This document shows positions 1 to 14,300 of a DNA stretch of 64,000 nt, piece by piece. Origin of the DNA: Strigops habroptila. Lineage: Eukaryota; Chordata; Aves; Psittaciformes; Psittacidae. The notes below the pieces were generated by a model that saw only the letters and a program-made list of their open reading frames with translations, searched no databases and was not told where the DNA came from. Each line of letters starts with the position of its first letter. Within the stretch, counting starts at the first letter, position 1. Both the position numbers and the translations under genes were made by a program. The stretch is from positions 15,014,744 through 15,078,743 of the forward strand of contig NC_044288.2 in NCBI RefSeq assembly GCF_004027225.2, in the 5' to 3' direction.

Positions 1-3000
1 CATCCTGCTTTTAAATTAATTCTTTATAGCCAGGCTGTAAAAGGGGCTGTCCCTGCTCAATGCTGGAATGCACTGAGGGCTCCACATCAGCAGTGGCCTT
101 TAGCATGACATTAAATTAGTGCTTTTGTGAGTCTTTTTTCTCCTCCTCATCTATCTCTGGTTTGACTGTGGCTGAAGCCCAGCCCCCTTCCTGATGCTTG
201 CCATGCGGCTGCGTAACATGCTTTTGTGCTGTCCGGCTGCTGCACGTCTTCTTTCCTTAATCCAAACATGGATCATGGGCATAAACAAACCTGTCTGTAT
301 TCCTGGCAGAGCTGAGAATTGCATTCAGTAACTCCTGGGGCAGGGGTGATGTTGGAGCTAGCAGGAGAACACAGGCAGGAGAGGCTTGGGAGAAACCAAA
401 AGCAGAGCAGGGAGGTTGGCCTGAACTAGGCTGTCCTGGGCTTGCTGCAGCTCCTGCGGCATTGCCAGGTGTAAGCTGTGCTGGATCACATTTACTTGTG
501 CAAATAGAGCAGCACACACTTCCACACAGCATAGCTCCTGGCTGCTGTAGTTTGAAGAGTTTATAAATGCTTTTGGATCTCTTATTTTTTCATTCATTTC
601 TGGAGCAACTTCAGCGTCCTGGTGCTAGTGGGTGACTGAGGTTACTGCTCCCTTTATGCACCCTACCACTGAGCATGATTTAGCTCTCTTCCTACAATGA
701 CTTCTGTAATGGTCACTTTTCTAAGAAATATGCATCTCAGCTACCCTTAGCCCTGGCTGTACCCTTGTCCCCAAGCCCAGCACAGTAGTGCACAGCCCTG
801 CAAGCCAGGTGGGGCATGGGGGATTTTTTGGCAACAAAAACCCCTTTGTCCAGGCAGCCAGTGGTTCTCAGTGGGAAGAAAAGCAGCATCGCGTCCCCCC
901 ATAAGTCTGATTCACACCTCTGTAGGGTCTGAATGATGAGATGAAACCATGATATTTTCCCCAACGCAAGCAAGAATCTGCCCTTTGTGTTGTCTTCCAT
1001 GAGAAATACTGAAGGTAAAAGGAGAAGGATGCTACCATAGTTTAAAGAAGTTGACATCATCTGACCTTAAGAACCAGGGTATGATGCTGGGTGTGTGCAT
1101 CCCCCAGCATCATCCTGCACTAGGCATCCACTCTCAGCACCTCTGGGCTGGTGCCACACTGCTCTGTTCAGACATCCCTGTCCTGCACTGCTCCTCGCTG
1201 TGATTAATGGGAACTGAGAGCCCAGTGGGGTACTGCAAGTCCTTAATATAACAACAGACCAACTAACGGGCATTAGAAGCTTGTTGGGACAAGAAAAAGG
1301 CCTGTCTGCATTACTGCTAACAACTACCTTTGACTTGCATTTCCCAGACTTTTAGGAAGCTGTCAACCTTAGCAAAAATCCCTTCAAACATGAAAGCTCA
1401 GGTGAAAAGATAGCTGAAAGAATTAGTGATGAAATCATATTTCCTGATCCAGAAGTGCCAAGGCTAGGTCTGATTTCAGCGGGAATATTCACATACCTAA
1501 AGAGAGGCATATGCTTCTGAAGCGGCCACTGGCAGGCTGCAAAGTAGCTCACTCTCAGGGGTGGATGCAGCCATGCCAGTGTGAGTAGGATGCGTTTTCT
1601 GTTCATCAGCAGGAGACAGATTTAGAGGGGGATTTTTTACATGCTGCACGGAAAGGAATTCCCAGAGTAATTAAAGCTTTTTCTCTTCTGGCTCTGGAGA
1701 TGGTGTTCAGGACTTCACCCAGTATCCAGGTAAGAGATTGTTCTGCCTGGAGTTAGAGTTTAAAAACTTCAGAAGAAAAAGAAGGTCCATTCAGCCATGT
1801 CAGTTATTTAAAAGCCTGGAGACAAGGTGTGCTGAAGTAGCGGAGGAGCAAATGGAAGTCAGAGCTGAGGCTGGAAAAACTCTTTCTTCCACTTAGGTTC
1901 AAGACCACACTAAGGCACTTCAGTTATTGGCTGGGAAAAGGCAGCACAAATCATAGAGGAGGTGCTGGCACTTCACTCGTTGGAGCACAAGCCTGCCAAT
2001 GGCATCATTTGGACGTTTAAAGCCCTTGGCTCTAATTGTAGCATGTCCATGCTTGAATAAACAGTGCTAGGACTACAGTCATTGCGGAAAATGGGATGGA
2101 ATATGTCCCAGTCTGCCAGAGAAGGGAAGCTAGTTCTGGCTCGGCTGGGCAGGGCAGATGGCACAGAAAGCCTCTTATATCCTGACACCTCTCCACAATG
2201 GTCTACCTCAAGATGAGAGAGATGATTAGGTGCAAAAAGAGAGGTTAAAGAAGACAAAAACATCCCTTATGCAAATGCTCCACTTAAAGTCACTGACATG
2301 CAGCCTAAACTGGTGGCTCGCAGCCTCTTCAGCAGTCAGTTCTGCAGAGGTTGGGAAGTCGAGGGTGTCTGCTGTCCCCACAGGCGGGAGCAAGACTCCT
2401 GGGAACCAGGAATAGTTCCTACTCATGCAAAGAAATACAGCCCTCAGCCAGTTCCGAGGCTGAGATTCTGGCTAGAGCAAGACTGCTGCCCAGACACTCA
2501 ATTCTCACATGCCTTATATCTCACCTTGTGTTATTTACTGTCTTCATTAAAGTGTTTAGTGAACTCTAGGTAAATGTCTGAATCCTATAACAGGAAAAGC
2601 CACAGGCAGTGCTGGGAGGCCTAGCCCTCCAGGTCTTTATCTTTGTAGAAAGCAGGTCTTGTGTCTTTGAGAGAAACACTCTGGCTATTGTTAATTATCG
2701 ATCACTGAAGCCAAGCTTTTATGCCCTGGACATCTGTTGCTCCATGGCAGATGCAAAGACAGCGTCAAAAATGGGACAACAGGGTTAGAAGACAAGTAAA
2801 TATCATCATTTTAGTAAGAATTAGTATTTTGCCTGGCTAGTCCATCTTCTTTCATGCACAGAAAGAAAAATTGTAGGGACTCAGTCCCCGGAAAGACAGT
2901 TCCTTCACTTCCTTATTAATACTGAGAATCAAACGCTAAACACAGCAGACAAAGCACACATAGGACTAATTCACTGCTAGAGCAACATCAAACCAAAAAG

Positions 3001-6000
3001 GCCTCTAGCTCCGGCTCTCATTCCTCTTCTCTTTCTGTCCAGATGGAGCATTCCCTGTGCCCGTGTGCTGGGGAGAAGTAAGGAAGCAAAGGAGCCAACA
3101 ACAGTACTACCTCAGAAATAAGTTAAAAATAAAATGACTTCTCAAGAAACAGGAGACCTGGAGGCTCCCAGCATTCAGATTTGGCTCATTCCAAAGGGAG
3201 GAGAACAACAGCACAACTGAGCAGTAGTAGGGAAAAAACAGCTATTTTTAGCATGGTCCTTGGGGGGAATTGAAGACAAGTTTAAGTGTAGCTCCTGTCT
3301 CCAAGAAACTTGGGACTTGCCCCAGAAGGAAGATAATCTGGGGAGGTGATCCAAAACATTGGGTGCAGAAGATGCTCCATCCAAGACTGCTTTGGTCTGC
3401 TATTCTTTTTCAAATGTTACTGTACTACCTCTGATTTCTCCCTGGTGCATCTCCTAAGGTGGTCCCCTCAGCCTGACACTGAGTAACAAATGCAGTTGTG
3501 ACTTGTACACGAGGTAATGAGATGCCAGGCACATGGAGAACCTGATAAGTAATGTTCTCTGTTAATTACTGATGTTTGCTTAGCAAATAGCTGTTAAAAT
3601 GCCTCAGTGCACCAACTTTTCTGGGACCACTTTGTATTTCCCAAATGTTTAGCTGGCAAAAGACTGACAGATGCCTTCCTCTGATTATTTTCCCTCTAAC
3701 TGACAGAAGTTTGGAAATGTTGATTTGACAATCCCTGCAGACAACAGGTCAGACACCTCCGAGATGCAAGAATTTGCTTTCAAAAATGATAAAGGCAAGC
3801 AAGTAACATGAATTTAATGTGGAAACAGCATTCTTCCACCCCCTGGCTAGACATGAAACCAACGTGAAGAGCAGCATAGAAAGATAATGTCTGGTTGTAC
3901 AGATACTAACCCTGAGGCTCATCTGCGTGAGTTCACCCAGCTCTAGCCCAAGAATTTAGAGAGATCTGAATTACCTCCAAGGCAGAATTAACATTTGACA
4001 TATAGTTAGGTAGAATAAAAGAGCTGAACTTCCCCATTCAGGGCCCTGAAACTTCTTGTCTATGCCAATACCCCACACTCTGTCTATCCGAGCAGCCACT
4101 AGCTAGCACAGACTTGGAAGAGCTTCCTTGTAGGGGCAAACATTAATAATCAGTAAAGTGCTATTGCTTCTGACTTCTAACTGCAAAGTGGAACTTGGGC
4201 CAAATTTGTAAATATTCAGTCTTATGGTAAAATTAGACACAGCAAACTATTTAAGGAAAATTGACTTTGAGACTAATGCATGAGGCTAGGGTTCAGGAAA
4301 CCTATCTAGAACAATTCCAAATAAGCCATTGACTGTCTCTGTCTGCAGCTCTGTTCTGGGATTAATACATTGCTTTGGAGATTCTTCTCTAGCACACAAT
4401 GAAATAGCTTGCACAAAGAAGCTTCAGATAACCTGTATAGAGAACCCTTTCTTAGTTCTACTCTATTATCTATCATATTAGAAATATACACTTACAGCCC
4501 TGTTGCAGGGGTTAACACAGAAACCTTCTGTCTGCAACATACCTGAACATTACGTAATGCAGAAGCTGTTTGCTTAAAAGGCTTAGACAAAACCTGGGAA
4601 AAGCAGAAGTTGAGGAAGAGAAGAAACGAAACAGAGCCCACATGACATCACTAGAAGATATCCATACCCGTTATCTTTTTGCTGAAGTCTTGCATCGAAT
4701 GAGCTTTGAGACATCTATGAAGAGGCAATCTGCTTCCCGCCATGTCTGGTCTACATGCCTGGAGGCTGGCTGAAACCTATATTTACCCAGGATAATTACA
4801 AAAGGAATGATTTCTGACACCATGGAAGTTGACCTTCTTGTTTAAGCAGGAAGTCTGCCAGATCATATTATTTTCGTTGTCAGCTACAACCCATCGAGCA
4901 GTGACTTAAACTTCTATATGCTGCTAAAAAGAAAAGGATAATCCCTCTTATAAGGCTGAACTTTGATTTCTAAAAATTCATGCATGTTGCTTTTATGTAT
5001 AGGTCAAAGCTTCCATTTTCTGGATGAACACTGATATTTCTGTACTGAATGAAGCTTTGATACACTATGCAGCTATTTGAAACTAAGCTATTCCCTCTGG
5101 AGCTTCCTAAACAGAAGTGATTGAAGATCACAATTCAACACTGTTGCATTTTGGTGCAAGTGGTATTTTAATGGCTGAACAGCTCAATTTGCACTTACAA
5201 GCAATTGTCAGCAAATGCTCTCACAAGCATCAGTTCTGTAGCCTCTACTCTATAAAGTAACTTTTGTCAGGCAGTTTTACTGGCATAGTCTTGCTGAGTA
5301 AACATGAGATGGAAGATACCAGTTCTGAGAGTAGGAAGGAAGGGAGGGAGGAGCTGAAGAACCTGTTGTTCTACATGGCTGAGACGATACCCTTTTTCAG
5401 AGGGCACTAGTGAAGAAATCTTGAAGTCTGAGGTGCAAATTAGCTCTCTTTAAACTGCCTAAAGAGATTCCCTCAGACTGGGAATGCTGTCTCAATCCTG
5501 CTAAGTAGATTATCTAAATTTTGGTAGGCATACTGTGACTGCCTTTACTACATATAAACCAGTTTGATTTCTTCTTTGGACACATCAGCCCAGTTCCCTC
5601 CTAGACACAGCAATTTACCTGAGATACAGTTCAGAGAATAAAATTCATATCAGCTTTGGCCTGTCATAGAATTATCACAAGTTTAATCATTTAAACTCCC
5701 TAATAACTAGTTCCAGATTTGGGGTGGGGGGAGCGGAAGAAGAAAAGAAAAATCATAGCTGGGAACAGTTTTGTTAATCTTATTGAGTGTTACCTAGCTA
5801 AAACATAAAAGGGAATTTTAAAAATCGATTTCTGTCCTCTGTAATCAAAGCCTGGGGAACAGATCTTCAGCAAATATTCATAGCAATGAAACATTTATAG
5901 ACATGCTGCTTTGGTTTACCTACAGACTTCCTAGCCATGTTTCTGAACTGGCATCCAGGTGTCATTAGCCTACTCCAAGAACTCATGACCTGCACATCTT

Positions 6001-9000
6001 CAGAAGTACCACATGGAAAATTCTTTCTAATCATGCAGCAGATGTGGAAGAAATGTATATTGTCTAAACTTCCAGTAACAAATGAGATTTCATAACCAGG
6101 ATCACAATTTATAACTGCAAAATTTCTGTTGATTTCAAAGAAAACAGAATTTGGATCTCTGAAGCATTAGTACAGCAAATGTAAAATTCCTGCAAGTGAA
6201 CACCTCTCTAGGAAGAAGACTTCTAAAGCTACCAGTTTTAGTGTTTGGTTCAAAAGAAAGCCACAGGTGATCTTTCTGACTTGTAAAACACATTTAACTG
6301 AACCAATCTGTCATCTATGCATCTAGCTTTATCTAACCAGTTTCTCTATTAGCACTCATCACCATGGTATCTGAACTTCTTCTGCTGGAGCTGTTATTCC
6401 AATTACTTTAGTGTAGCTGCTGACATGTAACCAAGAGCAAAATGTTAGGAAAATAATGCTCCAATTAGTTTCTCCCTCTTTGTCTAACAACGCAGAAAGT
6501 CACACTGTGAAGGATTGTTTCCAGAGCTTGCTCTCTGTGGTAGTCTTTCCTCTTTTCTTTTTATTGTTGCCACTGCAATGTTAACACAGAAGTTTGGCAG
6601 TCTCCCATCTGAATCTCATATTGAAGCTCAAACTATTTATGATTAATAGTCAATACAAATCAAATACCTCCTATGTAAGTTAGCCACTGCTCTGCTGAAT
6701 TTCTTGCTGCTCCTGTGCTGACCCAAACATATGTAGGGGAAAGAAAAATGCTTTCTTTAAGCATCCTGACTAATAATTGAAATAGAAAAACTCCTGATAA
6801 AGAGAGGTCTAAATATACAGCAAGTCTGAAGAAACTACTGATTGGTGATCACAAACTCCTTCTTTCTCAGCAGTTCTCTGGGATTTAGAATAAATTTCAT
6901 GACTGACAAAATATTTCAGTCATAGCATAAGAATTCTAAAAAACTTTGGAGACTGTTCCCAAGATAAATCTTGCTGTATTAACCTTTTAGCTTAAAAATC
7001 AAGTATCTCGCTTAAGGGTGGGTTAATCAGCACTTCAAGCTTTTTTACTGTGGACCCTCCTATACCACCAGGAGTTGCAATCATTTGTCATTCCATTTCA
7101 GCTCTTGCTTACCAGAAAATAAAACAAGTGGTAACAGGACTAAAGAGCAATGCCTCACCCAGCTGCAACCAGGCTTTCTCCTTGACTTACATCCCACCTG
7201 CTGGTGGACACACACTGCTGCCTGCCCCTTGCTCAAACAGCACCCAAGTGCTCCACATGAGGAGCCTATTAAGCTGGTTTTCTCTGTAACCCATGAGTTT
7301 TCTCATTTACTCTTCCAATTCTTCAAAACTTCAAAAGCACAGTTTTCCAGTCAGACTCTCAGCAGAACAGCAAATAAAATCTGTTCATGCATAGGAGGTA
7401 GGACTCAGCCCGACCACTGTGAGTTGTCTGGACAGTAGCAGGGAAAAGGAAAACCACACGTGCCACTGTGACAAAGCTGATTTCCAATCCATCTCTGACG
7501 ATCTCACATCCAGGCTTCCAGTGCCCTCTTTGGGGCAGCACCTGTCAGTAGGCCCATGTCATAAACCCTCATATATCATTTAAGATGATAAAGAGGATCT
7601 TAGGAAAAGAAGAGTTAATTCTACTAACAGCATGAGCTGTGCTTGCAAAGCCTTGAGCCTTAACTACAACCACAGCCATGGGAATGCCTGCTCTGAGACC
7701 ATTCCTCATGAAGGGAGACAGCAAACACCACTGATGTTCCATGGCTGTTACAGTTACATCCCGCTTGCTGCAGTTTCTCACTTAAACATGACTGCTTCTG
7801 CTGAGCAGTAAAGTATCTATAGCAGAACCAATTCTGTTTAATGTACTATCATCTGAAAAAGAAACTGCTTTGAAGCTTTGCAGATCATCACAACCAGTAG
7901 AAAGGATTAGCTGACTATTTTGTGAATGAGATGGATTAGGAGATGTGCTGGAATACAACTGTACTGGCTGACAACAGGCTGGTGCTTCTGAATCACCAGG
8001 CTTTCCTTTCTCTTTTTTAAACCAAACCCAACATACTCAGAACATGTAAGGACCAAATCCTGATTCTGTAACAGGTAGCAGCAGACATCCCTTCACCTGA
8101 ACTCTCTCCAGGTATGGCAGAACTTAGTTTGATCAGTGCAACGCTGTGCTGACACTTACTTTGCTGATGATAACAGTAATTAAAACTCATTGTGTGATAA
8201 AAGGAAATAGCAACTCCCTTTCTACAATGAAATCCAGCCCAGAACCTCACAGCATACAAAGCTTTTGAGATATTTTGAGGTCAACTGAGACATTTTGATT
8301 CACTTATTTATAACACCTCTCTCCAATGGCTGCCAGAAAAGTAGAAAGGAAAATAAACTGCCAAGGTTTTTAACCACTTACCCCATGGAGGAATTTCATG
8401 TCTATATAATGCTGTCTCAAAACATCTCCTGGAGTATAAGCAGAGGTACTGGGTATTGACTTCCAGAACCATGTTAATACTGATGACAAGTTGTTTACTT
8501 CTCAAGCCTGGCAAACAAATGCCATCTCTCCCAGGACTGTGGGGTTTTGCTGTCCAGACATTGATGGGTTTATACATACATCAACCAAGGTTCAGCTTAC
8601 TAAAGGAAGGTGCTTGTTCTACTAAAGGAGTTGCTACCTGAACAACTTTTACCATAAAAAGGTCAAATATCTCTCCAAGCATAGGCATGAAGCATCTTTT
8701 AGATAAATAATGAGCAGGGAAAAGCTACAAAGTCTTCTAAAAATAATCTGTGAAACTAAAGTGAAGGATCAAGGGTTTTGCTGATAAGAATCTTTCTCAA
8801 CAGCCTTCTTTTTGGTTAAAAATAAGTGTGACTGACCTTGAAACCCTTCTATAAAAAGTTTCTCTTTTGAGAAGTCACCTAAAAATTGACAGGTTCTGAA
8901 GCTTTAGTGTTCTGTAGTAACACCACCACCACCTCCATTCTCCAAACATAATTAAATTCAGATTAAAACTTTAAATAGCTGAAAGTGAAATCATGTATTT

Positions 9001-10379
9001 TGGGTTATTTCTACAATTCCTTTGGCAGCTCTGAACATGCAGGATGATGGAGTGTTTAAACTATTAAGATTCAACTTTTTACCCAAATAGGGAGAAGTAT
9101 GAGTCCAATGGCATTAACGACCTGCAAAGATTTCAGTGCCGTCACCACAGGTATGTGAATATCAGTGGAACAGGTACACTATCACTCCTAAACATGCTTA
9201 TCCTTTCAGTTAGTTCAGCCTGAGAGTCTGTCAGGGTGACACATGCTGGTGTCTCTCCATGGACTGTTACCTGCCTTGTCCTGTTTCGAGACACACCACC
9301 AAGACAAGAAGTTCAAGCTGGCAAGCAGAAAAGCTTAATCAATGGCCACCATAATGTTATGTGTGACAACTTACTCAGAGGTCTTGAGAGCAACTTCAGA
9401 CAGGTGAGTTGTCCTCTGGCACTACAGGAAAGGGTGATAACTATCTGGAAATAGTTAAAAAATCCCAAATCCCCAAATTCTGCTTTTAACAAGAGGTATG
9501 AAGAAAGATTCCTTAGCTGTGCCTGACTTCTCGTTGTGTCGTTTGTCTGGGTCATACTTTATTTTTCCATTTCCTTGTGCAGACATTGTGGTTACCTTCA
9601 CAATGTATTTCACAGGGAGAACCAGTGAGCTCCTGTTTTCCCCAGGCTGCACAGTTCAGCAACTGAAGGAGCAGTGCTTCCAGCATAGCAAGGCAGCTTT
9701 TCCTATTAACACACAGGAGACCCCACACCCTGAATAATTCTGCTTTATTCTGTGCCTGATGATACACCACAGAAAGCAGATTTACTCTTCCAGAGTGTGG
9801 AACCTGTCATCACAACTTTCTTTTTATCTTTTTCTGGGAACCAAGGAGACAGATAGATAAGAAACTTTTCTTTTGGGTAAGTTGTGGGTGTTTTTCTGAC
9901 AGCCTCTGTGTCTTGTACACTTGTACCATACTTAGTGTAGATAAAAGTACAAATATTTTGCATAATTACAAGGATGTTAACATTCATAGTGCCTGTGGCA
10001 TCAGTTCTAATTTAGCAAAGTGAATCAGTTCCTTTTCCTAACAATTCATCAGTGCTGTGCCAAACAGAAAGGCTGCATCGTGCTTGGCTGCTACCACACT
10101 TGAACATTAGCAATTCTAATGGCAGAACTTCTTTAAGTGTTACTCTACTGGAAAAAACCAACTTCTTAAAAACACAGAAAGTTCTCAAATCTCAGCTTTG
10201 ACATAACACAGGCAGATACTGCAATAGCAGAATCAACTTATAATCATGGGTGAAGGTTGCTGTACTTTTCTCTCCACACCATTTCCCTGTCTCACGGGTC
10301 TGTTTTACATGGTACATAGTACTCTGGACACCATTAGCACAGCCAGGGCATGCTAGCAGAGCAGAAAAAGTGTTTTCAC
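1..10379. other. No gene recognised (10.4 kb)
   Basis: I see only short open frames here. None has a family motif, a convincing splice-site pair or a matching partner exon. Composition is AT-rich with scattered homopurine runs and no long tandem array. By mammalian synteny this side of TIMD4 should lead towards SGCD, but no sarcoglycan-like exon was recognised. It is most simply read as intergenic DNA, possibly with distal regulatory elements. Confidence 0.6.
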
Positions 10380-11345
10380 CTCAAAAGGAACTGAGGCAGA
10401 AGAGCAAATTCCCAGAAATTAGTGGGAAAATGCCTAGAAAGCAGTGGAGGAAATCCTTGAAAGTAGTAGGAAAATGCTCCTAGGAAGGAGCAGGAAAACT
10501 CTTAGAAAGCACAGGGCAATTCCCCCAAAGCACCACCCAAATTTCTGGAAAGCAACTGATTAAGTGCTTCAACACTGCAGAATATTCATAGGAAAGAGTG
10601 GGAAAATTCTTAGAGGGTTTGGTGTGAATTCTTAGAAAACTAATGGCAAGTGCCTGGAAAGTACCATGTGAATTCTTAGAAAGTGGTGGGAAAAATTCAA
10701 GAAAGCACCAGTAAAATTCCTAGAAAGCAACAGATTAATTTTTAATGAAATTGATTAGTTGATTTAATTTTCTAGAGAACAATCAAATTGAACAGCATCA
10801 GTACAATTCCTAGAAAGCAAAAATTCCTAGAAAAACCCAAAAACCAAGCAAAAATTCCTAGCAAAAAAGCAAGCATGGGGGAAGCCACAAAAAGCAACAG
10901 AAATTTTCTCAACAAGCACACGTTGAAAGGCTGTGAGAAAATTTACTACAAAGACACACACAAAAATATCTGAAAAACAGCTGCTAAAATTCATAAACTG
11001 CAGCAGGAAACTGCCTAGAAAGCACCGGGAAACTTCCTAGAGAGATTCTAGCCCAAGGAATTGCTGGAAAGTCCTACATGAAATCCTAGGAGGACTCTAG
11101 ATTGAGGAATTCCTGGAAAACCAAAGAAATTGCCCTAAACCTTCCAACACAAAGATTCCTGGAAAGCAATTCTTATATTCTTAGAAAGCCATGGGGACTT
11201 ACGAGGAAGGATTTGTACAGAGGGATTCCTAGAAAGCTGTGGGAAATTCCTAGAAAATATTTAGATTGAGGCATCGTTAGAAACCCATGGGAGGGTCTAG
11301 ATGAGGACGTTCCTCAAAAGCCAGGGGACATCCCTAGTCATTTTC
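10380..11345. repeat. Diverged ~22-bp minisatellite rich in TTCNNNGAA
   Basis: This is a degenerate tandem array whose typical unit reads roughly GGGAAAATTCCTAGAAAGCA plus two or three variable bases. Units differ from one another by substitutions and small indels, so the array is old. Ten exact TTCNNNGAA palindromes occur, at 10629, 10673, 10717, 10807, 10824, 11110, 11156, 11178, 11226 and 11247 (start positions). Most neighbouring spacings are about 21-22, 44-48 or 90 bp, multiples of the repeat unit. A less regular stretch at about 10740-10800 and 10860-11030 interrupts it. TTCNNNGAA is the core of STAT-binding (GAS) sites, but nothing in the sequence shows that the array is regulatory. 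Confidence 0.85.
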
Positions 11346-14300
11346 CTCAGAGGTATTCTCCTTTCGAGCATAGCACAACCTTATTCTCCCAGGATGTTAC
11401 AGCCACCCAACCACTGTAGCGGGGAAGCAGCTACACCAAAGCGTGTGGTTCCCTGTGACACAAGAATTACTCTGCTGCATAAGCACTCTCATCCTGGAGG
11501 AATTAGAACACTGCAGCAGGCCCTGGTGGTATCTGCTAAGTAGTCACAAATTTTGTGCGAAGAAACATAGGGTGGGACCATGGAATCCTTATAAACAGCC
11601 ATTTGGGGAAGGAGAGTGCAAGAGCACTGCCTGAGAGGCTTTTGTTGCTGCTTATATTAAATTAATTCAAGAAGCCCTTACAGTAGTTCAAGCAGAAGAG
11701 AAAAGACCTACTATTAGAACTTATCCTTTATGGAGAGCTGGTCTCATTCCTAATGAGGTTTCACTGTGTCGTGCAGCTAAACACATTCCAAAAAAGCTTT
11801 GGCAGGCAAGAGACTCAGCATGAGCACAAGCTGCCACAGCAGGGTGCCCATCAGCTGCAAGACCTGATTATGCCAATAATTAAAAAGACAGCATTGGGCA
11901 CAGCTGGACATCCTGGGAGTCAGGTAGGTTACAGCTGTGGGTGCAGACAATTTTAATCTCTTCCCTGTCTTATCCTGCTTCCCTATGTTTGTGACTCTAG
12001 ACTTTCCTTTTCCTTATTTTGTTCTTTCATTTCAAACCCTGGATGAAGAGCAGGCATCACAAGGTGGTGACATGGTAAGGGTGGCTTTATGGCATGAAGT
12101 CACACAGGATCTGACTTGAGCCTGGTGCAATTCAGAACAGTCTTGAAGTAGTCTCTAAGAGTCACCTGGGAGCTGTTCGGAAACAGCTACAGTCTGGTAA
12201 CACCAGCTCTGCCCTCAAATTGCCTTCTGTCACATCTGGCCATTACAATCAGCTGCTTAACCTTGATGATTTCTCTGATTCTAGACGAATGTCCAAGCTG
12301 CTGATGAAGAAAGTGTTAGACACATGCACAAAAGGGCCAAAGATTTAGCTTGTCAGGTCATGAGCAAGCCTGATTCCTGCTCCAGAGATGGGCATGGAAG
12401 GAGGGAGGGGATGATTGCATCAAGCCAACAGGCAGCACCTTCCCTCTGCCACCACTCTATGACCCTTTCTCTAGCTCAAGTGCCACACATTGCTTTGATT
12501 TTATTCTTCCCATGTTATGCCCTGTGGCTCAATGTTTGGTTTATGCAGAGAGGGATTGTGTCTATATTCACATATAAATTGAAAATGTATTAAACCTGTC
12601 AGTTATCCTGGTTTATGTACATATTTTATTTCTCCTTCATATTCAGCTCTTTCACAGCCACAATATTTTGTGTTCTTTATATGAAAATTAATAAAAAAAT
12701 TGGATCATCATGAAGGACTTAATTTCCTTAAGCTAGCAGTGGTGAGAAAAAAATCCCATGTGCTTTTTGTCACCTCAGTTTCAATCAGTCGAAAGAAAAT
12801 TTCCATCAACTCAGTCCATACACTTTTCCTCTCTGTTTACTCTTCCTGTACTGCATGGATTCAAGCTAAACTGCAAGAAGATTTTTATGGGCTTTTTAGA
12901 TTAGTGCACATAGTGTTGCACACAGGCAAGAAATACATCTCTTCTGTAGCCTCCTGCTACCTGCCCAGGGTAGCCACTGAATGGCATTTCACATGCCTTA
13001 TTTCCCATTTGGATTTATGTAGCTTCTATTTACAGCCTTCGAAATTTACTTGTGCTGTTTCCTTCAGATTAAAAAACTATTCTGCCTGCTGTTGTTACTT
13101 ACAGGCTGTGGCTGGGTCACCTTTTAACCTTCCCTTGCATAAATCCCCAAACAGCTTCTTCAGCCCAGCACATTTATATCTTGAAGTTTTCTTGTTATTT
13201 TTTAACCTGCTATGTTTTGATGGACAGTTTTGGGCTTGTGGAACCAGCTTAAAATACTGACTTATTTGGGATGGTGGGAAGAGGTTCTACCAGCTCTCTC
13301 CTCCTACCTGAACACTACCTGTTAATTGTACTTGCTCCACTACCTGCTACCAGCTTCCTCCCTCCAACGGCCCCAACAGAAGTCACAAGGGAAAACAAAG
13401 CTTCATCTGGATTTTAAGAAAAGGAAGAAATCTGACTGCCCAGATTCTGCCAGGGAGATCTGAACTTGACCATCCTACAGACATCACCCATATGATGGGT
13501 CCTGGGGACCTTCTGTGACACACCTCCAGCACACCAGACTGGAGGAAAGGAAGGAATGCCATGGTGCTAAGAGGGCTAATTCTCATTATGTCCTTAGGGA
13601 AGTTAATATAAACCTGCTGGCATGTATTCTGGGGGACTGATGCTGTGGAGCGCTGCTCCTCCAAGTCAGGGTGCAAAGGATGAACATTAAATCTGAAAGA
13701 GTCCCGGGCATGGAACCCTGAGTGCCAGACTGCTGCTGCTCGGTGTCAGCTGTGAGGCCCGTTATGAAGTCCCAACCCAGCCAAGCACACACTGAGTTTG
13801 TGCAAACACTGTGGAATTCATCTGCTTTTTCTGTCTGAAGCTTGTTGGTTTTGCCAAAAAGACTTTTCTGATTCCTCTCCACACCTATTCCTCCATATCC
13901 ATTACATGCAAGTTATTTGCTCTCAGTAATTGAGAAGGGATGGGCAGAGCAACCAAGTCTCTCACATTTTGTTCAAAATCCTTTTTGTGCCCTTCTGGTT
14001 TAGTTAAATTTGGTCAGGCTTTTCTGCTGCCCTTTGGACCATAGCAAATAGCTCATCACTTCAGATTTGGGACGGTGAAAAGAAAAGGAACAGTAGTGCC
14101 ACCTGCAGCAGAAAGACTAAAACGTAGGGATCCAGGCCTGCAGGTTGAGTATCAAGCAGGAATTTTCATTTGGTCCCTATATAGTTCTGACTTTCAGAAA
14201 AACCTTCTTATGCAAAGATAACAAGGTCAGTGCTTTTTAACATGGGAATCTGCATTGCTATTTTCCTAAACCCCTGGCTGAATGAAGGCAGACTATGATG

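Noticed and set aside
12700-13260. 186-codon plus-strand open frame, the longest outside the TIM genes and CR1
   Set aside because: No domain, no repeated motif, unusual Cys/Phe/Ser composition and no partner exon. The length is compatible with chance in AT-rich non-coding DNA.
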